Below the pieces are notes generated by a model. It ran no database searches, had not been told where the DNA came from, and saw only the letters and a program-made list of their open reading frames with translations. The position numbers and the translations under genes are program-made. From contig NZ_CAJNBK010000037.1 of NCBI RefSeq assembly GCF_905220975.1, positions 1-47,430 on the forward strand: a stretch of 47,430 nt of DNA. The letters are read 5' to 3'. Positions 16,042 to 25,236 of the stretch are shown one piece after another. Every line of letters starts with the position of its first letter. The stretch's first letter is position 1. This DNA is from Paraburkholderia haematera (GTDB lineage Bacteria > Pseudomonadota > Gammaproteobacteria > Burkholderiales > Burkholderiaceae).

Positions 16042-16470
16042 TCATTGCCCGCCAGCAGGTTCGGATACCAAAGCGATCTTCGTGAAGCCCGCTTCGTTGA
16101 TCTCGCCCATCGTCTGCAACACGTTGCCGTACGGCAGCCCCTTATCACCTCGAATCTCGACGCGCCGCTCATGATCGCCCGAGGTTTCCCGTGTCAGCGT
16201 GCCGACGAGTTGTGCGCCGCTCACCTGAGTTTTATCGACATATACCGAACCGTCGCGCTTCAGACTGATCGCGACAGGCGGCTTGTCTTCGCTGAGCGGT
16301 TTGGCTCTCGCGGCAGGCAGATCGACTTTCACGCCCTGCGCCATGAGCGGCGCGGCCACCATGAAAACGATCAGGAGTACGAGCATCACGTCGACGAGCG
16401 GCGTCACGTTGATCTCGCTGACCGGCGCGGCGATGCGTCCGGCTTGTGCGGCTGGAATCCGGGCGGCCAT
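16042..16470 (-). CDS. exbD: Biopolymer transport protein ExbD
   Basis: This is a 142-residue ExbD/TolR-family protein. A short cytoplasmic start precedes VSEINVTPLVDVMLVLLIVFMV, the single transmembrane helix with the proton-carrying Asp in PLVDVML, and a periplasmic domain ending in YGNVLQTMGEINEAGFTKIALVSE. The ATG at 16470 has GGGAGG upstream, and the gene begins one base after the exbB stop. With ExbB and TonB it energises an outer-membrane receptor, almost certainly the one encoded in the same operon. Confidence 0.93.
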   Translation of the reverse strand: MAARIPAAQAGRIAAPVSEINVTPLVDVMLVLLIVFMVAAPLMAQGVKVDLPAARAKPLSEDKPPVAISLKRDGSVYVDKTQVSGAQLVGTLTRETSGDHERRVEIRGDKGLPYGNVLQTMGEINEAGFTKIALVSEPAGGQ

Positions 16471-16471
16471 C

Positions 16472-17296
16472 TCAAGCGCCTCCCGTGACGGTGCGAACGG
16501 CGGCATGCAATTCAGGGCGCGCATGCTTTTCGTGAACCACATGCTCGTGAACCGCATGCTCGTGAGATACAGGCTCGGCATCCACCACAAAATCCCCCGC
16601 CTCCAGTTGCCTCGACAACTGCACCTCGACGAGGCCCGTCAGTGTATCGAGCCGGTTCGCGTAAGCGTTCAGATCGCCCGACGCGCGGTTGTACGCCACC
16701 ACGGCCGGAATCGCGGCGACCAGCCCGAGCGCGGTGGCAAACAGTGCTTCCGCAATGCCCGGCGCGACCACCGCAAGACTGGTGTTATTGCTCGCGGCAA
16801 TCCCCTGAAACGCGTTGATGATCCCCCACACCGTGCCGAAGAGACCAACGAACGGCGCGACCGAACCCACCGTCGCGAGCACCGGCAAACCGCGCTGCAA
16901 TTGCTCGATTTCGACGCCGCGCGTAATCAGCGCGACCCGCGCGACGCGCTCCTTGAGGCTCTCGCGGCCCGACTCGCTGTGCTGCAAGCCCTGCCGCCAG
17001 GTTTCGCGCCACTCGCCGACCACGGCACGGTAGACGCGTGCGAACGGATCGTCGGCGAATTCGCCAAGCGCCGTCGCGAGTTGCGCAAGCGAGCGCTGCG
17101 TCTGCAGTAGTTCGAGCCAGCGCGCGGCACGCCGCTGCAGCGCGCGAAAGCGAAACAGCTTGTCGACGATCACGCCCCAGCTCGCCACCGATGCCAGCGC
17201 GAGCAGCACCATGATGGACTTGACAATCAGATCCGCTTGCGCGAACAGCTGCAGCGGCGAAAGATGAGCAGCAACATTGGCAGGGTTCATGGCCAT
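16472..17296 (-). CDS. exbB: ExbB proton-channel subunit with a His-rich tail
   Basis: The 274-residue MotA/TolQ/ExbB-family protein has three transmembrane segments (about 23-45, 150-175, 185-210), with the core PVLATVGSVAPFVGLFGTVWG and GIAEALFATALGLVAAIPA. The last 30 residues carry an unusual HEHAVHEHVVHEKH series, encoded by imperfect repeats of CATGCTCGTGAACCG. Typical ExbB ends soon after the third helix. The tail may bind metal, or simply result from repeat expansion. It sits between tonB and exbD. Confidence 0.93.
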   Translation of the reverse strand: MAMNPANVAAHLSPLQLFAQADLIVKSIMVLLALASVASWGVIVDKLFRFRALQRRAARWLELLQTQRSLAQLATALGEFADDPFARVYRAVVGEWRETWRQGLQHSESGRESLKERVARVALITRGVEIEQLQRGLPVLATVGSVAPFVGLFGTVWGIINAFQGIAASNNTSLAVVAPGIAEALFATALGLVAAIPAVVAYNRASGDLNAYANRLDTLTGLVEVQLSRQLEAGDFVVDAEPVSHEHAVHEHVVHEKHARPELHAAVRTVTGGA

Positions 17297-17332
17297 TCTC
17301 CAGAATGCGTCAGAAGGTGAAAGTGATGCGGG

Positions 17333-18124
17333 TCATTCGGTTAGTTGATAGACGATCGCGCCGGCGAGGCGATAGGCGCTCGCGCCGAGATCCGGCGGCT
17401 TCGGAAACGGGGCAGCGGATTTGATCGCTTCACGGGCGGCGTCGTCGAGCAGTTCGTTACCCGAGGACGTGATGTCCAGATGCACGACATGTCCTTGCGC
17501 GTCGAGCGTCAACGTGTACGCGATGCGGCCTTCCTCGTGACGCAGGCGCGCGGCGCGTGGGTAGCTGTCGGCGGCATAGCGGTTGATGCGCTCGAACACG
17601 CTCGCGGCGTAGTCGCTTGGGATGCCGTTCGTGTCGATCACGCGCGGCTTCGACGGCGCCGGGGTTTCTGCGGCGGCAAGCGGCGCCGAAGGTGCGGCAA
17701 CGGGTTGTGCGACGCTCGGCGAGTCAGAAACTGCCGTTGCTGCGGACGCTGTGGGCACTGCGTGCGTGGCCGGCTTCGTGACCGGTGCGGCGCGCGTCAC
17801 CGGGCTCGCGTGCTGCGGCTGGGGCACCGCGGGTCTCACCTGGGGTGGCGGTTTGAGTTGCGTTGGCGGCGTCACCGGTTGTGCAGGTTGCGGCGCCACC
17901 AACGGCTGCGGCGCCTCAGGCCGCGTCAGCGTCAACGCGATGGTCCGCGTGCGTGGCGGCGGCTCCGGTGCATGCGACCAGACCAGATACAGCGCGGCAA
18001 ACAGCGCACCGTGCAGTGCCACCGACACCGCCGTGCCGGTCCGCGCATGACGGCGCCGTGCGCCACCCTGCCCGCCGGCGAACGGCGCCGCAAAAGCGGG
18101 TTCGTACAACGTTGATGTGCTCAC
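17333..18124 (-). CDS. tonB: Energy transducer TonB
   Basis: The 263-residue protein has a cytoplasmic N-terminus with basic residues, a single membrane anchor (about 30-50), a Pro-rich spacer (52-130, many QP/VP/PP pairs), and a C-terminal TonB domain (about 175-263) with SYPRAARLRHEEGRIAYTL and DAAREAIKSAAPFPKPP. It spans the periplasm to drive the TonB-dependent receptor encoded at 21620-24001. The gene follows the sulfatase and precedes exbB by 36 bases. Confidence 0.93.
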   Translation of the reverse strand: MSTSTLYEPAFAAPFAGGQGGARRRHARTGTAVSVALHGALFAALYLVWSHAPEPPPRTRTIALTLTRPEAPQPLVAPQPAQPVTPPTQLKPPPQVRPAVPQPQHASPVTRAAPVTKPATHAVPTASAATAVSDSPSVAQPVAAPSAPLAAAETPAPSKPRVIDTNGIPSDYAASVFERINRYAADSYPRAARLRHEEGRIAYTLTLDAQGHVVHLDITSSGNELLDDAAREAIKSAAPFPKPPDLGASAYRLAGAIVYQLTE

Positions 18125-18175
18125 GTCAGCATCCTCCTAAGCGGTAGCGGTAAGCGCGCCGTCATCGTCAGGCGC

Positions 18176-19813
18176 TCACGCGAACACGCGCGAGACGTCC
18201 TGCACGCCGTTTTCCACGACGTACGCCTGCCAGTGGTCGAGCAACGCGGCGAGTTTTTCCGGTTCGTCAGCCGCGCGATCGTGAGTCTCGCCTGGGTCCT
18301 GCCCGAGATCGTAGAGCTGCCATGCGCCCGGCCCGACCGGTTGCGGGATGAACACTGCTTTCCAGTCGCCCTGCCGCACCGCGCGCATGCCGAACAATTC
18401 CCAGCCTGTTACGCGATGCGCGTCATGCACGGTGTCTGAAGCACGATTCAGATACGCGAGCAGCGAGGCGCCCTTCGGCTGCGCGACTGTACGGCCTTTG
18501 TATGTGTGGCCCGGATGCTTCACGCCCGCGAGTTCGAGCACGGTGGGCACCACGTCCATCACCGTCGAAAACGCGTCGCCGATCTCGCCCTGGCGCGCGA
18601 GTGCCGGGTAACGCGCGAACGCGACCACGCGAATCCCGCCTTCGGTCGTGAACGCCTTGTAGAGCCGCGACGGCGCGGTCGCCGCCTGAGCCCAGCGCGG
18701 TCCGTACCACACATACGAGTTGCCGCGCCCGACATTGGGCAGGCTGTTGTCGTAGTGGTCGCCGATGAACTGCTGCAGGTTCGGGCCGAACACCGGCAGT
18801 GCTTCGAGCAACGCGCCCTCCGCGCCGTTGTCCGAGAGGAACAGCACGAAAGTATTGGCGAGTTCGCCAGTCGCTTTCAGATACTCGATCACACGGCCCA
18901 CGTTCCAGTCCAGACGCTCGACCATCCCCGCATAGACTTCCATGGTGCGTGCCGAGAAGTCCCGTTCGTCGCCGGTAAGCTGATCCCATTCAGCGTTGCG
19001 CGCCACCACCGGATGCGCTTGCACGTTTTCGCCGAGCAGGCCGAGCGCGCGCTGTCTCGCAAGACGTTCTTCGCGCAGCGCGTCGGGGCCCGCCGCATAA
19101 CGGCCGCGATAATGCTCAACGGTTTCGGCCGGCGCCTGCAACGGCCAGTGCGGCGCGGAAAACGGCAGATAGGCGAAAAAAGGACGGCCGTCGTCGGGAC
19201 GTTCGCCGAGGTATTGCAGCAGCTTGTCCGTGAACGAGTCGGAGGAGTAGAAGTCTTCCGGCAGTTCGTCGACGAAGCGGTCGTCTTCGACATACAACGA
19301 GCGCGTCGAGCGAAGCAGACGGGGTTGCTCCGCATCGATCGCGACCGGTTCGAAGCCATAGTGATTCGCCGCGCCCGGCAGCAAGGCGAACGAACGCTCG
19401 AAGCCGCGTGCCGACGGTGCGCGCTCAAGCGTCAAGCCCAGATGCCATTTGCCGGCCATCGTCGTAAAGTAGCCCGCGTCGCGCAGCAGCTCGGGCAACG
19501 CCACCACGCGGTCGTTCAGATAGCCTTCATAACCCGGCTTGCCCTCGAGTTCCGGCGAGAGCGCCTCGGCCATCGTGCCGATCCCGGCGATGTGGTGATC
19601 GGTGCCGGTAAGCAGCATCGAACGGGTCGGCGAGCAGGCCGATGCCGTGTGGAAGTCGGTGAAGCGCACGCCTGCGTGCGCAAGCGCATCGAGATTGGGC
19701 GTCGCGATCTCGCCGCCGAATGCGCCGAGGTCGGAAAAACCCAGATCGTCGGCGACGATCACGAGAAAGTTGGGGCGCCTGGTTGGTGTGCGCGCTGCCG
19801 GATCAGAAGACAT
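18176..19813 (-). CDS. atsA: Arylsulfatase (AtsA type, cytoplasmic)
   Basis: The 545-residue sulfatase closely resembles the Pseudomonas aeruginosa AtsA sequence as I remember it. Metal ligands are in VADDLGFSD (Asp22, Asp23). The Cys60-Ser-Pro-Thr-Arg motif is the formylglycine-forming site. GKWHLG and FLSDNGAEGALLE hold further active-site residues. There is no signal peptide, so it should act in the cytoplasm on imported sulfate esters, releasing sulfate for assimilation. Cys60 needs oxidation by a formylglycine-generating enzyme or anaerobic sulfatase-maturase, neither of which is encoded in this window. The ATG has AAGGAA upstream. Confidence 0.95.
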   Translation of the reverse strand: MSSDPAARTPTRRPNFLVIVADDLGFSDLGAFGGEIATPNLDALAHAGVRFTDFHTASACSPTRSMLLTGTDHHIAGIGTMAEALSPELEGKPGYEGYLNDRVVALPELLRDAGYFTTMAGKWHLGLTLERAPSARGFERSFALLPGAANHYGFEPVAIDAEQPRLLRSTRSLYVEDDRFVDELPEDFYSSDSFTDKLLQYLGERPDDGRPFFAYLPFSAPHWPLQAPAETVEHYRGRYAAGPDALREERLARQRALGLLGENVQAHPVVARNAEWDQLTGDERDFSARTMEVYAGMVERLDWNVGRVIEYLKATGELANTFVLFLSDNGAEGALLEALPVFGPNLQQFIGDHYDNSLPNVGRGNSYVWYGPRWAQAATAPSRLYKAFTTEGGIRVVAFARYPALARQGEIGDAFSTVMDVVPTVLELAGVKHPGHTYKGRTVAQPKGASLLAYLNRASDTVHDAHRVTGWELFGMRAVRQGDWKAVFIPQPVGPGAWQLYDLGQDPGETHDRAADEPEKLAALLDHWQAYVVENGVQDVSRVFA

Positions 19814-19879
19814 GGTGTTCCTTGATGAAGGGTTCAGTCACAGAATTCAATTCGTTCTTGAGGCGCGGTAAACGTCACT

Positions 19880-19912
19880 ATCACGCCACCATCACGCCAC
19901 CATCACGCCGCC
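19880..19912. repeat. Three tandem copies of an 11-base repeat before atsA
   Basis: ATCACGCCACC is repeated three times, the last with A to G, in the gap between the permease stop and the sulfatase start. Confidence 0.9.
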
Positions 19913-19935
19913 GTCAGATCACGGCAAATCCGCTT

Positions 19936-21585
19936 CTAACGCGGCCCGCGCCAGCGTGCCGCCGCCGCTTCGAGCCGTCCGCCCAGCCAGCCGAACAGCG
20001 CGCCGAGCGCACCGACCACCACCGCCGCGCTCAACAACCGGTCCATGCGGAACAGCTGCTGCGCATCGAGCATGAAGTTGCCGATACCCACGCCCGAGGG
20101 CATGAAATACTCCGCGCCGATCGCGCCGAGCCACGCATAAACGAGCGCCAGCCGCAGTCCGGCGAACACACCCGGCACGATCGCCGGCAGAATCAGCCAG
20201 CGCAGCCGCTGCACGAAATCTAGCCGCAGCGTGTGCGCCACTTCGGCCAGTTGCGGCGAGAGATTGTCGACAGCGCGAGCAGTCGCCACCACCATCGGGA
20301 AGAAGGCGGCAAGCGCGACGAAGATCACCTTGGCGAGATCGTCGATACCGGCCCAGGCAGTGAGCAGCGGAATCCACGCGAAAATCGCGACCTGGCGCAG
20401 CGCGGCCAGCGTCGGGCCGACGGTACGCCGCAGCGCGGCGGTGAGGCCGAGCGCGAGACCCGATAGAACGCCGGCCGCCGTGCCGAGCGCGAGCCCTTCG
20501 ATCGAGCGCAGCAAGGTATGCCATAGCGGGATCGGCAAGGCGCCGCTTGCCACGTCGTGCCATGTGCTGGTCAGCACAACCCGTGGCGCCGGCAGAATGC
20601 GGGCATCGATCCAATGTTCGCGCGCGGCCACGCTCCACACGAGTACCGCCAGCAGCGGCAGCACTGCGCCGTAGCCGTACGCGAGCCAACCTCGCCGTGC
20701 ATGCGCGGCGTGCTCGGCCAACGCCGCGCGCGGCCAGCGGACCACACGCCGATCCAATGCATGAATCCCGTAGTCCATCGTGAACCCGATCACGCCGATC
20801 ACGGCTATGCACACGAACACGATGTCGAGCTGGAACATCTGCCGGCCCCAGACCATCAGGTAGCCGATCCCTTCAGACGACGCGAGCAGTTCGACCGCGA
20901 TCAGCGTGAGCCAGCCCTGCGCCAGCCCGAGACGCAGCCCGGTCAGAAATGGCGGCAGCGCCGCCGGCACGATCAATAAACGCACCGTCTGCCCGCGCGG
21001 CAAACGCAACACCGCCGCCATCTCGCGCAGGCGCGGCGGCACCGAGCGCACGCCGAGTTGCGTATGAATCGCCACCGGCACCAGCACGGCCTTGAAGATC
21101 AACACCACTTTCAGCGACTCGCCGATCCCTAGCACCACCATCAGCAGCGGCAGCCACGCGAGCGTCGGAATTTGCGCCAGCGCGTAGAAACTCGGCGCGA
21201 TCACAGCATCGACGGTGCGGCTCGCGCCCATCGCGGCACCGAGCAGCGTGCCGCCCAGCACGCCTGCGGCGAGACCGAATGCGAGCCGCTTCAAGCTGAT
21301 GAGCAGATTCGCCGCGAGGTTGTCGCCAAGCAGGTCGGCGGCGGTTTGCCAGACCAGTTCGGGCGTCGGCAGGATTTGCGGCGACATCCACTGATGATGC
21401 GAGGCGAACCACCATAGCGTGTACAGCAGCACCGGCAGCGTCCATCCTGACAGACCGCGCCAACTCACCGCACCGGCGCCGCGTGGACCGCGCGCGTGGC
21501 GTTCAGCCGTTGAGCGCGGCGGGGCTGACGGCCACCACGACAATCGCGTCGATGGCTGATTCGAAGTGGATAGAGTCGGTCTCAA
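19936..21585 (-). CDS. atsB: Double-length ABC permease for sulfate esters
   Basis: The 549-residue protein holds two SsuC/TauC-like permease domains in tandem. The first (about 45-285) has the cytoplasmic coupling loop REMAAVLRLPRGQTVRLLIVPAALPPFLTGLRLGLAQGW. The second (about 310-535) has the matching AEVAHTLRLDFVQRLRWLILPAIVPGVFAGLRLAL. Ordinary members are about 260 residues and dimerise, so this is an internal duplication giving a covalent heterodimer. The N-terminal 45 residues are polar. The start might be further in, but no better ribosome binding site was seen. Confidence 0.88.
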   Translation of the reverse strand: MRPTLSTSNQPSTRLSWWPSAPPRSTAERHARGPRGAGAVSWRGLSGWTLPVLLYTLWWFASHHQWMSPQILPTPELVWQTAADLLGDNLAANLLISLKRLAFGLAAGVLGGTLLGAAMGASRTVDAVIAPSFYALAQIPTLAWLPLLMVVLGIGESLKVVLIFKAVLVPVAIHTQLGVRSVPPRLREMAAVLRLPRGQTVRLLIVPAALPPFLTGLRLGLAQGWLTLIAVELLASSEGIGYLMVWGRQMFQLDIVFVCIAVIGVIGFTMDYGIHALDRRVVRWPRAALAEHAAHARRGWLAYGYGAVLPLLAVLVWSVAAREHWIDARILPAPRVVLTSTWHDVASGALPIPLWHTLLRSIEGLALGTAAGVLSGLALGLTAALRRTVGPTLAALRQVAIFAWIPLLTAWAGIDDLAKVIFVALAAFFPMVVATARAVDNLSPQLAEVAHTLRLDFVQRLRWLILPAIVPGVFAGLRLALVYAWLGAIGAEYFMPSGVGIGNFMLDAQQLFRMDRLLSAAVVVGALGALFGWLGGRLEAAAARWRGPR

Positions 21586-21619
21586 AGTCGTGGTCCGTGA
21601 AGAGCGGCAGCCGGGCTGC

Positions 21620-24001
21620 TCAGTAGTCGTAGCGCAGCGTCGCGCCGAACATTCGCGAGTCGCCCACCGAGGCCGAGTACGCGCCGTTGAAGGTCGCGAA
21701 CGAGGCCAGGTAATAGCGCTTGTCGAACAGGTTGCGCGCCCAGATCGACAGGTCCCATTGATGGCGTCCCGTGGCGAGCCGCCAGCCGGTCGCGACGTTG
21801 ACGATTCCGTAGCCGGGCAGCTTGCCGTACTGCGAGTCGTCGAGCGTGCCGTACTGATTCGAGCGCAGCGAGTAAGCGGCGGCGAAGTATTCGTCGATGT
21901 CGTGCGCGAGACGGAACTGGTACTGCGCGCTCAGGTTCAGGATCCAGCGTGGCGCGCCGGCTACCGGCCGGCCGGTCAGGCTGCACGTTGCTTTCGGATT
22001 TGGGATCGCCACTTCCGACGGGCACGGCGCGTTCTCATACGACGTGTACGTCGCATCGATATACGAGGCGTTGAGACCCAATGTGAGGTTGCGGATCGGC
22101 ATCGCCCGCAGATCGATTTCGGCGCCGCGGCTGCGCACGTCGGCGGCATTCGAGAGCACGGAGATCACGCCGGTGGGCGTGCCGACGAGACTGGTTGCCT
22201 GATAGCCGCTGATCTGCGTCCAGAACAGATTGGCATTGAGCATCAGGCGATGTTCGAGAAATTCGCTCTTGATGCCGAGTTCTGCGTTATTGGCGCGCTC
22301 CGGCCCGACGATCAGTGAATTCGCGCCTTGTGTGGGTGCGGACGACACCGCCATGTTCACGCCGCCCGATTTTTCGCCGTGGGACAGCGTCGCATAGGCG
22401 AGCACGTCGGGCGCGAGCTTGTAGCCGAAGTTCAGGAGCGCCGAGGGGCTCACATTCGACAGATGCAGATCGCCCGACGCATAGGCGCCGATCACGCTGT
22501 TGCGCACGGCCTGCGCGGCCGGTCCCACGCTTGCGCCGCCGATTGGCGCACTGCGGTTGACGTCGGCGGACTTCTCTTCATACGTGCCGCGCACGCCCGC
22601 GGTCAGGTCGGCACGCGAATCGATGTGCCACGTGCCCTGTGCGAACAGCGCGAAGCTGTTGGTCGTCATGTGCGCGGGCGCCGTCGAGGTGGTGTTGTCG
22701 AGCGCGCGGATATCGCGGCCGAGAATCACCGCGTCCGCGTCCGGACCGTAGTACGCGAAGGTGTTGTTGTTCAACTGCTGATAGAAGTAATACGCGCCCG
22801 CCACATAATCGATCGGACCGCCGGTGGGCGACGCCACCCGGAATTCCTGCGAGAACTGATGATCGTTGACCGATACGCCGGTATTGACGATTGCCGGCTT
22901 GTTCAGATAGTCGTCGTTGGCCGGGTCGAAATGCCAGAAGCGGCCGGCAGTAATGGACGTCAGCGTAAAACCGCTCGGCAGCGTGTCGTTCACCTCGACC
23001 GACAATCCGCCCTGATGCACGCTCACGTGCTGACGCGAATCGAGATTGACCTGGTAGAGCGAAGGATTCGTCACGGGCGATGCGCCGATCGACGCCGCCC
23101 GCCCGAGAAACTGATTCACACCGTTGACCGTGGGGCCGAGCCCGTACAGCACTTGCGTGCCGTAGCTCGAATCCTCGGTGTTGTAATCGGCAATCACCCG
23201 CACGTTCAGATCGCCGGTCGGCTTGAACAGCAATTCGCCGCGTCCGCCTTCACGCGTGCCGCCGTTCAGTTGCGAGCCGGTGTACAGGTTCTTGATATCG
23301 CCGTCGTCGTGAGTGCGGTAGAGCAGCAGGCGGCCTGCCAGCGTGTCGGTAATTGGGCCGGACAGCACCGCCCTGGTTTGCGCATAGCCCCGTTGGCCGA
23401 TCGATTGTTCGATCGATGCTTCCGTCGTGAACGTCGGCCGTTTGGTCGTAATGTTCAGGATGCCGGCCGTGCTGTTCTTGCCGAACAACGTGCCTTGCGG
23501 CCCGCGCAGCAATTCAATCTGGCTGATGTCGAGCGCGTCGAACACCGCCATGCCGGGGCGGCCCAGATACACGTTGTCGAGATAGACGCCGACGCTGCCT
23601 TCGAGGCCGTCGTTTGCCGGATTGTTGCCGATGCCCCGCACGGAGATGCTCGACTGCCGCGCATGGATGTACGCGACGTTCGTGCTCGGCAAGGTGTTCT
23701 GCAAATCCTGCACGCGATAGTTGCGCTGCGCTTCGAGTTCGTCGCCGCTCACGGTCGAAATCGGCGCCGGCACTTTCTGCACGTTTTCCTTGCGGCGGCG
23801 CGCGGTCACGACCACTTCCTTCAACGCCGCCGGTGCGGCTTCCGTGCCCGCTTTGGCGGCCGATGCGGCTTCCGGCGCAGCCGCTTTGGCATGCTCCTGC
23901 ACGCCCGGCGCATGACTGACGTCCTGTGCCCAGGCGGCCGTTACCGGCAGCAAGGCCGCTGCCATCAAGGTCAGGTTTCGGTGGGTTTTATTGTTTTTCA
24001 T
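21620..24001 (-). CDS. TonB-dependent outer-membrane receptor, probably for sulfate esters
   Basis: From the ATG at 24001 the product is 793 residues, with a signal peptide ending TAAWAQ (about residue 26), a TonB-box-like LKEVVVTARRR, a plug domain with SISVRGIGNN, VGVYLDNVYLGRP and LLRGPQGTLFGKNSTAGILNI, and a 22-strand-type barrel ending GATLRYDY. A TTG eight codons upstream is less likely. Placement between the binding protein and permease, with tonB-exbBD in the same operon, implies it imports the same substrate class. It may play the role of SftP of Pseudomonas putida S-313, but the sequence alone does not show the ligand. Confidence 0.93.
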   Translation of the reverse strand: MKNNKTHRNLTLMAAALLPVTAAWAQDVSHAPGVQEHAKAAAPEAASAAKAGTEAAPAALKEVVVTARRRKENVQKVPAPISTVSGDELEAQRNYRVQDLQNTLPSTNVAYIHARQSSISVRGIGNNPANDGLEGSVGVYLDNVYLGRPGMAVFDALDISQIELLRGPQGTLFGKNSTAGILNITTKRPTFTTEASIEQSIGQRGYAQTRAVLSGPITDTLAGRLLLYRTHDDGDIKNLYTGSQLNGGTREGGRGELLFKPTGDLNVRVIADYNTEDSSYGTQVLYGLGPTVNGVNQFLGRAASIGASPVTNPSLYQVNLDSRQHVSVHQGGLSVEVNDTLPSGFTLTSITAGRFWHFDPANDDYLNKPAIVNTGVSVNDHQFSQEFRVASPTGGPIDYVAGAYYFYQQLNNNTFAYYGPDADAVILGRDIRALDNTTSTAPAHMTTNSFALFAQGTWHIDSRADLTAGVRGTYEEKSADVNRSAPIGGASVGPAAQAVRNSVIGAYASGDLHLSNVSPSALLNFGYKLAPDVLAYATLSHGEKSGGVNMAVSSAPTQGANSLIVGPERANNAELGIKSEFLEHRLMLNANLFWTQISGYQATSLVGTPTGVISVLSNAADVRSRGAEIDLRAMPIRNLTLGLNASYIDATYTSYENAPCPSEVAIPNPKATCSLTGRPVAGAPRWILNLSAQYQFRLAHDIDEYFAAAYSLRSNQYGTLDDSQYGKLPGYGIVNVATGWRLATGRHQWDLSIWARNLFDKRYYLASFATFNGAYSASVGDSRMFGATLRYDY

Positions 24002-24043
24002 CGAGGTGTTTTTCTTGGAGCGCAAGGCGCATTCAGCCCGTGA

Positions 24044-25120
24044 TCAAATCGACTTGTCGGCCTGACCGAAAGCGCGGTACGCCTGCCAATGATTCGTGAG
24101 GTTGAGCTCACGCAGCGCCTGAGTCAGATACGTGCGGTCGACCCACTGATCGACGTCGAACGGACGGCGAATCAGTCCCTGTTGCTTCGCGGTATCCACA
24201 TCGCGCTTGAAGGCGTCGACGAAATAGGTGTCCAGCAGCGGCGAAAACGTCACCGACGGATCGCTCGACGCAAGTTCATTGCGCCATACCGTGGCCGGCA
24301 CATTCGCCTGGTTCTGTTCCAGTGCGATATAAGCGTCGAGGTTGTGTTTATCGGAAAGCCATTGCGACGCTTGCACGACGGTGCGCACGACGCGCGTCGC
24401 CAGTTCCGGATGCGCCTTGAGAAAGTCCGATGACGCCACCAGCCCCGCCTTCAGCGTGCCGACGCCCTGCTTTCCCTGGGTGCTGACCGGTACCTCGGCA
24501 AGACCCTTGTCACGCAGCACGAACACGCCGGACGAACCCCATAGCGCGTCGATGCGGCGCGCAGCCAGCGCCGCGGCCGCCGCGTTCGGATCGAGATTGA
24601 CCACGCGGAAATCGCGCTCGTTCAGTCCTTGCGCACGCAGCACGCTGTCGAACGACAGTTGCAGCGCGGTGCCGCGAAACACGGCGACTTGCTTGCCTTT
24701 CAATGCATTCAGATCGGTGACGCCCTGCCCCGGCACGACTGCGAGAAAGCCGTTGATGTCGCGGCCAAGCGCCGCGATCAGACGCGTATCGAGTCCGTTC
24801 GCCCGGCCGATCACGCCGGCCAGATCACCGAGAAAAGCCAGATCGACCTGATGGTTGGCGAGCGCTTCGTTGATCGCCGGGCCTGCGCCCTTGAAGAAGG
24901 TCCAGCGCACTTCCACGTTCTCCTTCGCGAACGCCTGGTCCAGCAGCTTGTTGACGTAGATCACGTCGACCACGCCGCCGCCCGCCGGCTTCGGCCCCGC
25001 GCTGATATCCGGCACGGCGATGCGGATTACCGTCTGCGCAGCGGCAAAACCAGGGGCCGCGAACAGCCATGCCAGCGCGATTAGCAACAACGGCCTGGCC
25101 CAATTGATCGAGCGGTTCAT
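24044..25120 (-). CDS. atsR: Periplasmic sulfonate/sulfate-ester binding protein
   Basis: The 358-residue protein starts at the ATG at 25120 (AGGAGA ribosome binding site), with a signal peptide MNRSINWARPLLLIALAWLF... cleaved near FAAAQ. The mature part follows the TauA/SsuA/NMT1 fold, e.g. EALANHQVDLAFLGDLAGV and GKQVAVFRGTALQLSFDSVL. It delivers ligand to the fused permease. AtsR is the best name in view of the neighbouring atsA, atsK and fused permease. A plain aliphatic sulfonate binder (SsuA) is possible. The last residues after QALRELNL are variable. Confidence 0.87.
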   Translation of the reverse strand: MNRSINWARPLLLIALAWLFAAPGFAAAQTVIRIAVPDISAGPKPAGGGVVDVIYVNKLLDQAFAKENVEVRWTFFKGAGPAINEALANHQVDLAFLGDLAGVIGRANGLDTRLIAALGRDINGFLAVVPGQGVTDLNALKGKQVAVFRGTALQLSFDSVLRAQGLNERDFRVVNLDPNAAAAALAARRIDALWGSSGVFVLRDKGLAEVPVSTQGKQGVGTLKAGLVASSDFLKAHPELATRVVRTVVQASQWLSDKHNLDAYIALEQNQANVPATVWRNELASSDPSVTFSPLLDTYFVDAFKRDVDTAKQQGLIRRPFDVDQWVDRTYLTQALRELNLTNHWQAYRAFGQADKSI

Positions 25121-25190
25121 GGGTTCTCCTGAAGTTCGTGAAGATGAATGGAGCACGTACGCGGGCTGCATCAGGCAAGCGGCGTGAGCG

Positions 25191-25235
25191 GCCCGCGTGG
25201 CCCGCGTGGCCCGCGTGGCCCGCGTGGCCCGCGTG
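25191..25235. repeat. Five perfect copies of a 9-base repeat after the dioxygenase gene
   Basis: GCCCGCGTG is repeated five times without error. The array begins one base outside the atsK stop codon, between atsK and atsR. Confidence 0.95.
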
Positions 25236-25236
25236 T

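Noticed and set aside
18506..19825. Long plus-strand open frame opposite the sulfatase
   Set aside because: Shadow of the well-supported AtsA gene, with no recognisable domain.
22328..24043. Long plus-strand open frame opposite the TonB-dependent receptor
   Set aside because: Antisense shadow of codon bias; Arg-rich, no motif, no ribosome binding site.
25191..25235. CRISPR-like array
   Set aside because: Nine-base units are directly adjacent with no spacers; it is a simple tandem repeat.
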